DNA from: Sanghuangporus weigelae
Lineage: Eukaryota; Basidiomycota; Agaricomycetes; Hymenochaetales; Hymenochaetaceae
Direction of reading: 5' to 3'
NCBI GenBank assembly: GCA_033182465.1
Contig: CP137323.1
Span: forward strand, 186,001-250,000
Length of the DNA: 64,000 nt
Below, in pieces: positions 11,930 through 25,100 of the stretch; within the stretch, counting starts at the first letter, position 1, and every line of letters begins with the position of its first letter. Made by a program: the position numbers and the translations under genes. Under the pieces are notes generated by a model. The model worked only from the letters and a program-made list of their open reading frames with translations, was not told where the DNA came from and ran no database searches.

Positions 11930-14900
11930 CTATGGCGACGATTCAACTTTTGCCTTTGCAGCCTGTTCAAGTTCGGCATAATTACCGCTCTTCATGCACA
12001 TTCCGCGGAAGATCCCTCCCTCTTTTCGAAGGAGATTGTACGGCGTGTCAAACTCCACGATCTGTCCAGCATCTAATACGAGCAATCGATCATAGTCGAT
12101 GACCGTGCGAAGACGATGGGCAACTGTCGAGGCAGGATGATCAGTATACTGATTTATGGCAGAATAACGATAATCGTACTAGTAAGAAGGAGCGAATCGC
12201 TAAACTCCTCTCGGATGGTCCGCTGGATCTTCGCATCAGTTGCAAAATCGATACTGCTTGTAGCCTCATCCAGGATGACAACTGCACTGCGACGTAGGAG
12301 GGCACGAGCCATTGCAATCAGTTGACGCTGCCCGGCGCTGAAATTCAATCCACCAGAAGATACTTTAGTATTCAAAGAGATCTTTGTCTGCTCAGAGGAA
12401 ATCCCGTTCTCTCCTGCAACAGCAGTTGACTCAGACGGAGCTCTAGACGGAGATCCCGTTCCAGATCCCGCTGCTTCAGGAGAGTCCACAGCAGTCGAAT
12501 CGGTCTCTTCGCGCTCAACATTCCGTATGGATGGTGCGCGAGATGAGCGTCGCGACACAAGAGTGCTATCTGAAATCATCTGCACGCGTCGCAAAGCATC
12601 AAGGCACTCCAGGTCACTATAATCACCAAAGGGATCCAGGTTATCTCGGATTGTCCCCGAAAAGAGAGTAGCGTCCTGAGGGATGAACGTGAGCCGCGAG
12701 CGAAGATCGTTGACGCCGATCGTCGTGATGTCGATACCATCAATGTTAATCTGTCCCTCCGCAGGATCTGTGAAACGCAACAGACTCATCGCCAATGTAC
12801 TCTTCCCACTTCCTGTTCTCCCGAGTAGTCCAACGCGCTCTCGGGCGCGAAGTGTGAATGACACTTGGTGGAGCACTGCAGGAAGGTCAGGTGCATAGCG
12901 CACCACAAGTTCTTTCACCTCTACCAATTTATCCTCGTTCGGACCAGAGCTAGATGGCCAGTGTGCAGGCGGACGAGAGTTCTCAATGACAGTCGGTGGT
13001 TCTTGGGGCAGGTCAAGATACTCTACAATACGCTCGACAGAGTTCAGATCAAGCTCGAGTTGGGTCCAAAAGCGACAGGTCCACTAAAAGTAGAGCAATC
13101 AGCGTCGATACCACTATGAGAATACATGCTATGTTACTCACGTACATGTTGTTCGTGAATTGCATCTAAGAAGGATTCAGTATCTTCCACGTAGCCATGA
13201 TAGAGTTCGACTCACAGCATTCGTAATACACAGCCCAGCCCACCCAGCCCATCCTGGCCGATTCACCTGATTCGACGATAGAGCGAACATCGTCGTGCAA
13301 AACACAGCGAAAGCACTCAGAATGTCAAAACGCAAAAGCAGCCATCGGTTCGTCATCTGCATTGACGTCGAATCAGCCTGTTACGAATATCCATAGAATT
13401 TTCCAAATCCACCAACCCAAAAGTGATTAAACATTTGTAAGGTGAGATCTATCTTGTGATATAACCCGTTCATGAAGCGTGACTCCGCGGAGAACGCCCG
13501 TACAGTGACAACTAAAAATACCAGAATCATGAGATTATCCGTGATGGCGCAGCATAGTAAGCAATGAACAACTTACTCCCTTCAAGCAGCTCAGCGAAGC
13601 CAGAAACTGTGACGAGAGCTCACGTCAGTCGAGTTCTAACAGAAACAGAATTATCGGGAGCTTACATATTGGTGATCTCGAAGTGCTCTCCATCCTGCGA
13701 AGATCGCGACCAGTGTTGAGGTACCCTATGGCCAATTTGTAATAGAAGTACCCAATGAATATCGCTGGAAAGACGAATGGAGGGAACACGGCGACGATGA
13801 TCACGAGAGAAGTGAAGAACGAGGCAAGAGACTGATTAACAGCCTGAAGTGAGCTCGCGAGATTAGAGTCAACGGTTTCGATATCTTTGCTGAAGCGATT
13901 AAGGATACGACCTGTCGGAGTGGTGTCCATCCACCGCATAGTCTTTAAAGTTGCGGAAGGAAGCATGGTTAGTAGAAGCATAATCTGAAGAACGGAATCA
14001 CTCACCGCGCGAACTACGGTCCGCAGTAACCGACTGAAGAGGGTTCGAGAAGCATACAAAGCGCCAGTGTACTGAGTAGCAGACGAGGTGACGCTGACAA
14101 CGACAGTGGCGAGTCCGATGAGAGCATATACGGCAACATAAAACAATGGCTTCTCATGAGCGGGAGGAAGATGATCTTCAAGGCCCATCGAGTCGAAGCT
14201 CTGATGCGCATTGGGATAATGATGGGCCAAGAATGAGTCAGGTAACACATTCTGCTGTTCCATGACTGCGTTGGACGAGAACAAGTGATTGAAGAGGACA
14301 GATTCTCCCTTCCCGTAAGCTTCACCCCACACCTGAAACTCAAAAATAAGTAAAGTATTCCTGGGAGAGCTACGGACACTGACTTTTATCCAGTACTTCT
14401 CGATGAAGCCTAAGCATTGCACGCACAGTATGAGGATCAAAAGGATCGCCCACGTCCAGTAAGAACTGGTAGAATGTGATCAGCCTTGTGTGAGCGGTAC
14501 AATTTTACAGGCACTCACGAAGCTTTCAGGTAGGTCTTGTAGATCCTCCACTTCACACTGCCTGTTTCTCGTTCTTCGTCTTTGACAAGCTTGCGAGGCT
14601 TTTTTGATTTCTTCGTGGCGAAGCCGCCGTTAGCATCACCTTCACCCGCTGCTTCTTCTTGAACCGTCTCAGACGCCGCCTGCTCCTCTCCTTCATCTGC
14701 CTTCTGTTTGTCCTCACGATGCTCCTCGATTGCCTCTTCCAGCGTGATAGTATCAAGTGTACCATTCTCACGGAGTTCTTTTACCGTTCCTTGGACATCA
14801 ATGCGCCCGTCCAGCATGCGAACTAAGTAGTATGTGCCTGGCAGGACAAGATCGACGTGATGTGTGACAAGAATCTGATTTTCATAGCATGGTGGTTGAG

Positions 14901-17900
14901 CTGAAGTTGCATGGGACTAATGGATGAAATACTTACGACCGTACGATCCTTCAGCAAAGGCCCCATGAGCAACTTCTGGAAAAGATGGCGCACTGTATGG
15001 CTATCCTGAATTGCAATTCAAGATCAATGTTCAACAGTACTTGAAACACGACCTGAACTTACCACTGCGCTTAGTGGATCATCCAACAGCACGTACTTGG
15101 TTCTGGCATAGACTGCTCTGAATAAACATGAGGTGGTATATTAAGCTGCAATTAATCACTGTACTCACCTTGCCAGAGCTACTCGTGCCTTCTGACCTCC
15201 ACTCAGTGATACACCACGAGCACCAATCTCAGTTTCATCGCCATCCTCGAAAATAGCGAGGTCCGGTCTCAGAGCGCATGCGTCCAGCACCGCAGCATAA
15301 CGTTCACGCTCAAGTGGTGCGCCAAACAGAATGTTCTCCTTGATCGATTGATGCTGAAGCCACGACGTCTGAGCAGCGTATGAAATTGAATGCGTTAATC
15401 CATTTTGGTACACATGGTGAGTATCTTTGTGCATCAGAATCTTCCCGTCGATGAGTGTCATTTCACCAAGTAAAGCGAGCTGATCGTAGATAGAACAGTC
15501 AGAAAGATTAGAAAGAGATGTGAATATGGGCGACAACGAATTGGCTTACCAAAAGGGCAGTTTTACCACTTGCAGTCGGTCCGGTGACGACGCTCAGAGC
15601 CCCGTCCGGAAATACGACAGAAATGTCACGTAGTTCAAACATATGATCCTGGTCGACAGCCTCTGTCCCTCCTTGGGAGATATCCAATTGAAGCGTCTCT
15701 GTGAGAGCAGCTTCAATATCTCTCTGTGCGTCTCCCTTCCCCTTTAATCCATTATCCTTGCCCTTCGATTTCTTGTCGTCGGACTTCTCCTTCTCTTCGA
15801 CCGCGTTCCATTTCAATGAAGCGTGCTCCAAGCCTAGCACCATAACATCGCTGAATTCATTCCGTACATCTTCTTTAAGTGTTGATACCTGTGGCCCGAC
15901 TTCGTCTTCGCAAAGGAAAGTTTCTAAACGCTGCAAGGTGACACGGGTTTGAAGGACTTGGACAATCCACGTCCTGAAAGAGCATTCAAATTAGAAGATG
16001 CGCGTGAAAGAGCCTTAGGAGTTGACTTACGGGATCCCGTTCAAAGGTTGTCGGATCATGGAAAACAAAGCAATTGCAGTGAAGGCCGTGCCCACGGTAA
16101 GCTCATGCCCACGCGATACATATGTCAAGAAAGAAATTACGCTGACGAGAATAGGGGCGGTGGACCAAGTAGCCTGGAACATAACAGAGTTGAATCGACC
16201 TAGACAATAGAGAGAGTCATTATATGATGGCATAGGACAGACAAACAACAAAACGCCTACTCTTCACCAGCCACTTCAGCTCTTCAGCACGCGACTCTTC
16301 TGTTCTAGATATCCATCTGTCCTCCCAGGCGAAGAATTTAATGAATTTGAGAGCACCCAGAAGTTCGTTGACAACGCCCATCCTCTTATCGCGTGCTGCT
16401 AGGACTCCCTTCTGGATACGGATTGCACGCCGAGCCAGGAAATTGCTTAAAGGCCACACCAGAAGGAGGACCGCAAACCCTGCGAAGGCAGAGAGCCCAA
16501 GAAGCTGGTACAGGAAGACCGACGCGATGAAAATCTCCAACGGTGCGCCATATATGAGTGACATGCTACCAACGGTCTGCATCAAAAGAATAAATCCCGA
16601 TACATACCATTCCTAAATCAATCAAGCATACCATTGCAATCCGTTGGGAGTCTCCGGCCATGAGATTCACTATTTTTCCTATATCTGCACCGGCCTTTGG
16701 CTCATCACCCTTGTCCTCTTTTTTCGTTCCCTTCTTTCCATCCTTTTTCTCATCTCCGTTCTTCTTCTCCTTCTCCTGCTTGTTGACAATCCCAGAGAAA
16801 TCTTTCCTCTTGAGCGCCTTATCATAAATAGCGGACATCAACTGTGACCGAATACGCACGCCGGCGCGGCGACTGCACCACAAACGCTGCAAATCAACTT
16901 GAGCTTTAAGTACATGGGAAGCGAACATGAGAACCGCAAATAGATAAGCGCGTGCTATTGCAGAAGGCAATCCACTGTCAATAGCGTCGATGATGCGTTT
17001 CAGGAAATATGGACCGAGATAGTTGCAGAAGACTGATGCGAATGTGCCTATGAAGTCGAGCCTACAAAAACAGATTTGTTAGATGACGTGGCAAAAGCAA
17101 AAGAGGAATCTACATACACAATATCCCTCGAATTGGCTGCCCAGATTTTCCATAATAGACTTCGCTTTTGATCAAGGGTAGAAAACTTGCGGAAAACAGG
17201 CCTTGCCTGCATCGTAACGCTGAGATCCCACACATCCTCCTCTTTCAATGTTTCATTCGCGCCCTTCTTCACTAGCGGATCGACCCAACTGAAGGTCATC
17301 CATCCCCATAAGGTCGTGAAGTCTTCTGGGCTTACGTTCTTGCCAACACTTTCCTTCAGGATGCTTGGATCGTTGAATGGTCTGCTGATGACGAGTGCGA
17401 CGAGACCGGTAGTTACGACCAAGTTTGCAATCAAGCCAAGAAGAACGAGACGCGGAGGCATTGGATCATCGTAGACGTCATGGTCGAAGATGACTCCCCC
17501 AAGCATAAGAGAAGCACCAACGAGATGCACGAGATAGAATGCGAAGAGGTCATACGGTGGCCCGACGGATGGCTTCAGTGCGGGCTTTAAGGATGCGTAT
17601 AACCAAGTGGCTGCAAATGCAAATGCAAGAATCCCTCCACGTATGTCCTTATCTCCCGCAGCAAATATATATGCGCCAACTGCAAGCCATGAGCCCGTCT
17701 CGATCAGACCGAAAACGGTGAGAGTGATCGTAAACCAAAACGGCGACCGTTTCTTGACTTGTCCGTTCTCAGCAGCATCCTTTGGCTTGCTTTCGTCATA
17801 ATCCAACGCCTCGGCATCTTCCAAAGACAGAAATTCTTTCAGAGGCGACGAGAACGGGATGAATCTCGAGAAAGCGCGTACGGAAAGGAGACGAAGATGG

Positions 17901-18004
17901 TAAATTGCGACCAGAGCGAATGGAACGAAGGCACTCCAGGTTGTTCTTATGCAAGCATCCTCAAGGTCGAATGGATTTGAAGATGCATATGGGCAGAAGG
18001 ACAT
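11930..18004 (-). CDS. ABCC (MRP-type) full-length ABC transporter, copy 1
   Basis: A roughly 1,400-residue ABC exporter in about 15 exons. Exon 1 is 18004-17118, followed by 17061-16632, 16576-16261, 16199-16031, 15973-15550 and 15479-15169. Order: N-terminal hydrophobic domain, first transmembrane domain ([19 protein letters not shown]), NBD1 with Walker A GPTASGKT, signature [13 protein letters not shown] and Walker [12 protein letters not shown]. Next come an acidic/Lys-rich linker, the second transmembrane domain ([19 protein letters not shown]), then NBD2 with Walker [10 protein letters not shown]-loop FIPQD, signature FSAGQRQL, Walker B VVILDEAT and H-loop VAHRL. The stop is TAG at 11930-11932. 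The two unlike NBDs (degenerate signature in NBD2) are usual for fungal ABCC pumps that move conjugates or drugs over plasma or vacuolar membrane; the substrate is unknown. A Ser/Thr-rich insert of about 70 residues sits inside NBD2 between Q-loop and signature. Confidence 0.93.
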
Positions 18005-18044
18005 AGCGGTCGAAGGACAAAGTGTCCTGTGGGCAGCTGGGCGC

Positions 18045-18546
18045 TAGGGCTCCGACCGTATATGTATACCGGTACGGCCATATACATACGGATACATATC
18101 ACCGTGATACGGATATGGACAGATCCTATACGGTGGTTACACGACAGAACCTGCAGAATAGAAATAAAATGAATTAAACATGCTCATTTTATGGTTATCT
18201 GGAACTTACATGCACTTTCAAGTTGTTCAATCCTGTCAGAAAGACCCAGCGGAGTCCGCTGAGCGGACAAGATCAGCATCAGCGGACTGTGATAAAGAGG
18301 AGACGTATGAGAACAGTACTAGTACTGTGTTGAATCCGGCAGTCTCTTCCTCATTTTGGTATCCAGGGAATATCATTTTCAAGTACAGTAAGTGATCTAC
18401 CAAATGGTATGAAATATATTTAGTTCTGTGCTACCGAGAGGCACGGCCCTCAGCCCGCATAGATGTTTTGCTCTTATTGGATCATACGGATATGGCCTTG
18501 TCCGTATACGGGCAGCCCGTATACGGATTATACAGTCGGATGGGCC
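18045..18546. mobile_element. 0.5-kb terminal-inverted-repeat insertion upstream of ABC copy 1 (hAT-like?)
   Basis: Comparison of the two duplicated upstream regions shows an extra block here. Copy 2 reads straight through as GCAGCTGCGCCCGGCGATG at 25541-25560. The block starts TAGGGCTCCGACCGTAT, and its other end read backwards is GGCCCATCCGACTGTAT, an imperfect inverted pair. Inside are several CCGTATACGG palindromes near both ends (18060-18130, 18480-18530). No coding frame is visible, so it is non-autonomous. The 5'-TAGGG ends hint at the hAT superfamily, but the flanking duplication is too diverged to read. Confidence 0.7.
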
Positions 18547-18716
18547 GGCGATGTGAGAGCGAATACAATACAATCAAGTAATCTCTTTCGGCGCCTTCCC
18601 TATTTTTAGAACTGATAAGGTTACTGTTACTACTACTGATTACGCAATACAAATACATCTCTCATCTTTGCCTTCTTACCCGTTACCTCAACCAAAGTCG
18701 GGCTACTTATACCGTC

Positions 18717-19109
18717 TTGTATTTACATCGTATATTTAGAACACCCGTATGGAACATTCATACTGTCTCTCGTTTTCTGAGTTCATTTTCTCTCCATCAC
18801 TTTGTAGCACGCTCCGTATGGTCTCTTCTGATGATCATAGGCTATGCTTTCGTAGACTACAAATGGTCGAGTAAAAAAAGAGGACGAAGTTTTGTCAGGG
18901 AAATCAGTTTCGCGTCCGAGCCGACTGTTGTATCTCGATCCTTCTTACGCCTCCAAAAGCGCCTCAACCGAGACCCCACAAAACTGCTTCATAACGGGGA
19001 CGAAACGTTTTTCGAAGATGATGATGGTGGATATATTCTAAAGAGAAATAAAGAAACGAACATTGATGATAGCACCTTGCGATCTACGGCATCTTCGTCC
19101 GTTCATTGA
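18717..19109 (+). pseudogene. Duplicated last exon of the DUF6533 gene, fused in frame to ABC upstream DNA
   Basis: 18923-19109 copies the final exon at 11401-11587 with a handful of substitutions (NRDPTKLLHNGDETFF versus NRDPTELLYNGDETFF) and the same stop. The first ten exons are absent. Because of the tandem junction the copied exon now sits downstream of ABC-gene promoter DNA, and a 130-codon frame is open across the junction from an ATG at 18717. The residues before the junction are read from DNA that is non-coding in copy 2 and carry no family resemblance. I treat it as a leftover exon, not a gene, although a transcript cannot be excluded. Confidence 0.7.
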
Positions 19110-22100
19110 AGAACTCCTGCGTGTTTCCGACACTAGACAGGTCGGAGTCATTTCCGCGTTGTACTATAGAATAACAGATTTGAAGTATGGTATCTATGCC
19201 TGCGTGACCTTGATCCGAAAACCAAAACAAAGTATCATGGGACGCAGCTCATGCTGGTGTTTGGTGACATAGGTACAACATGCGATCATCTCAACTGACT
19301 TGAACATCCGTATGTCGATAGCTGGATATAAATGACACATGGTGACAAGAATATATCTAAGACACATCGACAGCAAGCGTGAACAAGATACTCTGATTGA
19401 AGGAAATCCGGAAATTTTGAAAGAAGTTTGTCATAAAAGTACCGCTACTCTATGGCGACGATTCAACTTTTGCCTTTGCAGCCTGTTCAAGTTCGGCATA
19501 ATTACCGCTCTTCATGCACATTCCGCGGAAGATCCCTCCCTCTTTTCGAAGGAGATTGTACGGCGTGTCAAACTCCACGATCTGTCCAGCATCTAATACG
19601 AGCAATCGATCATAGTCGATGACCGTGCGAAGACGATGGGCAACTGTCGAGGCAAGAAGATCAGTCTATTGATTTATGGCAGAATAACGATAAACGTACT
19701 AGTAAGAAGGAGCGAATCGCTAAACTCCTCTCGGATGGTCCGCTGGATCTTCGCATCAGTTGCAAAATCGATACTGCTTGTAGCCTCATCCAGGATGACA
19801 ACTGCACTGCGACGTAGGAGGGCACGAGCCATTGCAATCAGTTGACGCTGCCCGGCGCTGAAATTCAATCCACCAGAAGATACTTCAGTATTCAAAGAGA
19901 TCTTTGTCTGCTCAGAGGAAATCCCGTTCTCTCCTGCAACAGCAGTTGACTCAGACGGAGCTCGCGACGGGGATGCCGTTCCAGATCCCGCTGCTTCAGG
20001 AGAATCCACAGCGGTCGAATCGGTCTCTTCGCGCTCAACATTCCGTATGGATGGTGCGCGAGATGAGCGTCGCGACACAAGAGTGCTATCTGAAATCATC
20101 TGCACGCGTCGCAAAGCATCAAGACACTCCAGATCGCTGTAATCACCAAAGGGGTCCAGGTTATCTCGGATTGTTCCCGAGAAGAGAGTAGCGTCCTGAG
20201 GTATGAATGTGAGCCGCGAGCGAAGGTCGTTCACACCGATCGTCGTGATGTCGATACCATCAATGTTAATCTGTCCCTCCGCAGGATCTGTGAAACGCAA
20301 CAGACTCATCGCCAATGTACTCTTCCCACTTCCTGTTCTCCCGAGTAGTCCAACGCGCTCTCGGGCGCGAAGTGTGAATGACACTTGGTGGAGCACTGCA
20401 GGAAGGTCAGGTGCATAGCGCACCACAAGTTCTTTCACCTCTACCAATTTATCCTCGTTCGGACCAGAGCTAGATGGCCAGTGTGCAGGCGGACGAGAGT
20501 TCTCAATGACAGTCGGTGGTTCTTGGGGCAGGTCAAGATACTCTACAATACGCTCGACAGAGTTCAGATCAAGCTCGAGCTGGGTCCAGAAGCGGCAAGT
20601 CCACTAGAAGCAGCACAATCAGCGCCGATTTCACTATGAGAATGATGAATCCCATGTTACTCACGTAAATGTTATTCGTGAATTGCATCTAAGAAGGATT
20701 CAGTATCTTCCATGTAGCCATGATAGAGTTCGACTCACAGCGCTCGTAATACACAGCCCAGCCCACCCGGCCCACCCTGGCCGATTTACCTGATTCGACG
20801 ATAGAGCGAACATCGTCGTGCAAAACACAGCGAAAGCACTCAGAATGTCAAACCGCAAAAGCAGCCATCGGTTCGTCATCTGCATTGACATCAAATTAAC
20901 TTGTTACGAATATCCATAGGAATTTTCAAAACCACCAACCCAAAAATGATAAAACATTTGTAAGGTGAGATCTATCTTGTGATATAACCCGTTCATGAAG
21001 CGTGGCTCTGCGGAGAACGCCCGTACAGTGACAACTAATGATACCAGAATCGTGAGATTATCCGTGATGGCGCAATATAGTAAGCAATGAATAACTCACT
21101 CCCTTCAAGCAGTTCAGCGAAGCCAGAAACTGTGACGAGAGCTCACGTCAGTCGAGTTCTAACAGAATTATCGGGAGCTTACATATTGGTGACCTTGAGG
21201 TGCTCTCCATCCGACGAAGATCGCGACCAGTGTTGAGGTACCCTATGGCCAATTTGTAATAGAAGTACCCAATGAATATCGCTGGAAAGATAAATGGAGG
21301 GAACACGGCGACGATGATCACGAGAGAAGTGAAGAACGAGGCAAGAGACTGATTAACAGCCTGAAGTGAGCTCGCGAGATTAGAGTCAACGGTTTCGATA
21401 TCTTTGCTGAAGCGATTAAGGATACGACCTGTCGGAGTGGTGTCCATCCACCGCATAGTCTTTAAAGTTGCGGAAGGAAGCATGGTTAGTAGAAGCATAA
21501 TCTGAAGAACGGAATCACTCACCGCGCGAACTACGGTCCGCAGTAACCGACTGAAGAGGGTTCGAGAAGCATACAAAGCGCCAGTGTACTGAGTAGCAGA
21601 CGAGGTGACGCTGACAACGACAGTGGCGAGTCCGATGAGAGCATATACGGCAACATAAAACAATGGCTTCTCATGAGCGGGAGGAAGATGATCTTCAAGG
21701 CCCATCGAGTCGAAGCTCTGATGCGCATTGGGATAATGATGGGCCAAGAATGAGTCAGGTAACACATTCTGCTGTTCCATGACTGCGTTGGACGAGAACA
21801 AGTGATTGAAGAGGACAGATTCTCCCTTCCCGTAAGCTTCACCCCACACCTGAAACTCAAAAATAAGTAAAGTATTCCTGGGAGAGCTACGGACACTGAC
21901 TTTTATCCAGTACTTCTCGATGAAGCCTAAGCATTGCACGCACAGTATGAGGATCAAAAGGATCGCCCACGTCCAGTAAGAACTGGTAGAATGTGATCAG
22001 CCTTGTGTGAGCGGTACAATTTTACAGGCACTCACGAAGCTTTCAGGTAGGTCTTGTAGATCCTCCACTTCACACTGCCTGTTTCTCGTTCTTCGTCTTT

Positions 22101-25100
22101 GACAAGCTTGCGAGGCTTTTTTGATTTCTTCGTGGCGAAGCCGCCGTTAGCATCACCTTCACCCGCTGCTTCTTCTTGAACCGTCTCAGACGCCGCCTGC
22201 TCCTCTCCTTCATCTGCCTTCTGTTTGTCCTCACGATGCTCCTCGATTGCCTCTTCCAGCGTGATAGTATCAAGTGTACCATTCTCACGGAGTTCTTTTA
22301 CCGTTCCTTGGACATCAATGCGCCCGTCCAGCATGCGAACTAAGTAGTATGTGCCTGGCAGGACAAGATCGACGTGATGTGTGACAAGAATCTGATTTTC
22401 ATAGCATGGTGGTTGAGCTGAAGTTGCATGGGACTAATGGATGAAATACTTACGACCGTACGATCCTTCAGCAAAGGCCCCATGAGCAACTTCTGGAAAA
22501 GATGGCGCGCTGTATGGCTATCCTGAATTGCAATTCAAGATCAGTGCTCAGCAGTACTTAAAACACGACCTGAACTTACCACTGCGCTTAGTGGATCATC
22601 CAACAGCACGTACTTGGTTCTGGCATAGACTGCTCTGCATAAACATGAGCTGATACGTTAAGCACCAGTTGATCACAGTACTGACCTTGCAAGAGCCACT
22701 CGAGCCTTCTGACCTCCGCTGAGCGATACACCACGAGCACCGATCTCAGTTTCATCGCCATCCTCGAAAATAGCGAGGTCCGGTCTCAGAGCGCATGCGT
22801 CCAGCACCGCAGCATAACGTTCACGCTCAAGTGGTGCGCCAAACAGAATGTTCTCCTTGATCGATTGATGCTGAAGCCACGGGGTCTGAGCAGCGTATGA
22901 AATTGAATGCGTTAATCCATTTTCGTAGACGTGGTGAGTATCTTTGTGCATCAAGATCTTGCCGTCGGTGAGTGTCATTTCACCAAGTAAAGCGAGCTGA
23001 TCGTAGATAGAACAGTCAGAAAGGGGTGTGAATATGGGCGGCAACGAATTGGCTTACCAAAAGGGCAGTTTTGCCGCTTGCAGTCGGTCCGGTGACGACG
23101 CTTAGAACCCCGTCCGGAAATACGACAGAAATATCGCGTAATTCAAACATATGATCCTGGTCGACGGCCTCTCTCCCTGTTTGGGAGATATCTGACTGAA
23201 GCGTCTCTGTGATAGCAGCTTCGATATCTCTCCGTGCGTCTGCCTGTCCCTTCATTCCGTTATCCTTGCCTTTCGATTTCTTGTCGTCGGACTTCTCCTT
23301 CTCCTCGACCGCGTTCCATTTCAATGAAGCATTCTCCAAGCCCAACACCATAACATCACTGAATTCCTTCTTTGCATCTTCTTTTAGTGTTGATACCTGT
23401 GGCCCGACTTCGTCTTCGCCAAGGAAGGTTTCGATACGCTGCATAGCGACACGGGTTTGAAGGATATGGACAATCCATGTTCTGTAAGATGTAAGAGATT
23501 CGGGTTAGAAGATATGCACGCAAGTGCTTCGGGGATTGACTTACGGGATCACGTTCAAAGGTTGTCGGATCATGGAAAACAAAGCAATTGCAGTGAAGGC
23601 CGTGCCGACGGTAAGTTCGTGCCCGCGCGAGACATATGTCAAGAAAGAGATTACGCTGACGAGAATAGGAGCGGTCGACCAAACAGTCTGGAACATAACA
23701 GAGTTGAATCGACCTAGACAATAGATAGAGTCATTATATGATGGCATAGGACAGACAAACAACAAAACGCGTACTCTTCACCAGCCACTTCAGCTCTTTA
23801 GCACGCGAGTCTTCTGTCCTAGCGATCCATCTGTCCTCCCAAGCGAAGAATTTAATGAACTTGAGAGCACCCAGAAGTTCGTTGACAACGCCCATCCTCT
23901 TATCGCGTGCCGCTAGGACTCCCTTCTGAATACGGATTGCCCGACGAGCCAAGAAATTGTTGAGAGGCCATACCAGAAGGAGGACTGCAAACCCTGCGAA
24001 AGCAGAGAGCCCAAGAAGCTGATACAGGAAGACCGACGCGATGAAAATCTCTAATGGCGCGCCATATATGAAATACATGCCACTAATGACCTGCGTCAAA
24101 AGAATAAGTCCCGATACATACCATTCCTAAATCAATCATGCATACCATTGCAATACGTTGGGAGTCTCCGGCCATGAGATTCACTATTTTCCCTATATCC
24201 GCACCGGCCTTTGGTTCATCGCCTTTATCCTCTTTCTTCTTTCCCTTCTTTCTATCCTTTTTCTCGTCGCCGTCCTTCTTCTCCTTCTCCTGCTTGTTAA
24301 CAATCCCAGAGAGATCTTTCCTCTTGAGCGCCTTATCATAAATAGCGGACATCAACTGTGACCGAATACGCACGCTCGCGCGGCGACCGTACCATAGGTG
24401 TTGCAAATCTGCCTGAGCTTTGAGCACCTGGGAAGCGAACATAAGAACTGCGAAAAGATAAGCGCGTGCAATTGCAGAAGGCAGTCCAGTATCGATGGCA
24501 TCGATGATGCGTTTCAGGAAATATGGACCAAGATAGTTGCAGAAGACTGATGCAAATGTGCCTACGAAGTCGAGGCTACAAAAATAGTCTGTTAGCTGAC
24601 ACGGCAAAAGTAAAAGGAGAGTCTACATACACGATATCCCTCGAGTTGGCCGCCCAAATTTTCCATAACAAACTTCGCTTTTGATCAAGAGTAGAAAACT
24701 TGCGGAAAACAGGCCTTGCCTGCATGGTCACGCTGAGATCCCACACATCCTCCTCCTTCAGTGTCTGATTCGTGCCCTTCTTGACCAGCGGGCTGACCCA
24801 GCTGAACGTCACCCATCCCCATAAGGTCGTGAAGTCTTCTGGACTCACATTCTTGCCGACACTTTCCTTCAGGATGTTTGGATCGTTGAGTGGTCTGCTG
24901 AGGACGAGTGTGAGAAGACCAGTCGTTACAATCAAATTTGCAATCAGGCCAAGAAGAACGACGCGCGGAGGCATCGGATCGTTGTAGACGTCATGGTCGA
25001 AAATGACACCTCCGAGCATAAGGGAAGCACCAACGAGATGCACGAGATAGAGTGCGAAGAGGTCATACGGTGGCCCGACGGATGGCTTCAATGCGGGCTT

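Larger units (their letters stand above)
11401..18921. repeat. Tandem segmental duplication, copy 1
   Basis: The block from GACTGTTGTATCTCGATCC (11401) to about 18921 recurs from 18923 to about 25899. The offset is about 7.52 kb at the left end and about 7.51 kb at the ABC start codons. It contains the last exon of the DUF6533 gene, its 3' flank, a whole ABCC gene and that gene's upstream region. Copy 1 alone carries the 18045-18546 insertion. Confidence 0.92.

Noticed and set aside
12154-12927. Reading the ABC NBD2 exon as a free-standing ATPase gene
   Set aside because: Splice sites and homology join it to upstream membrane domains; the same holds at 19674-20447.
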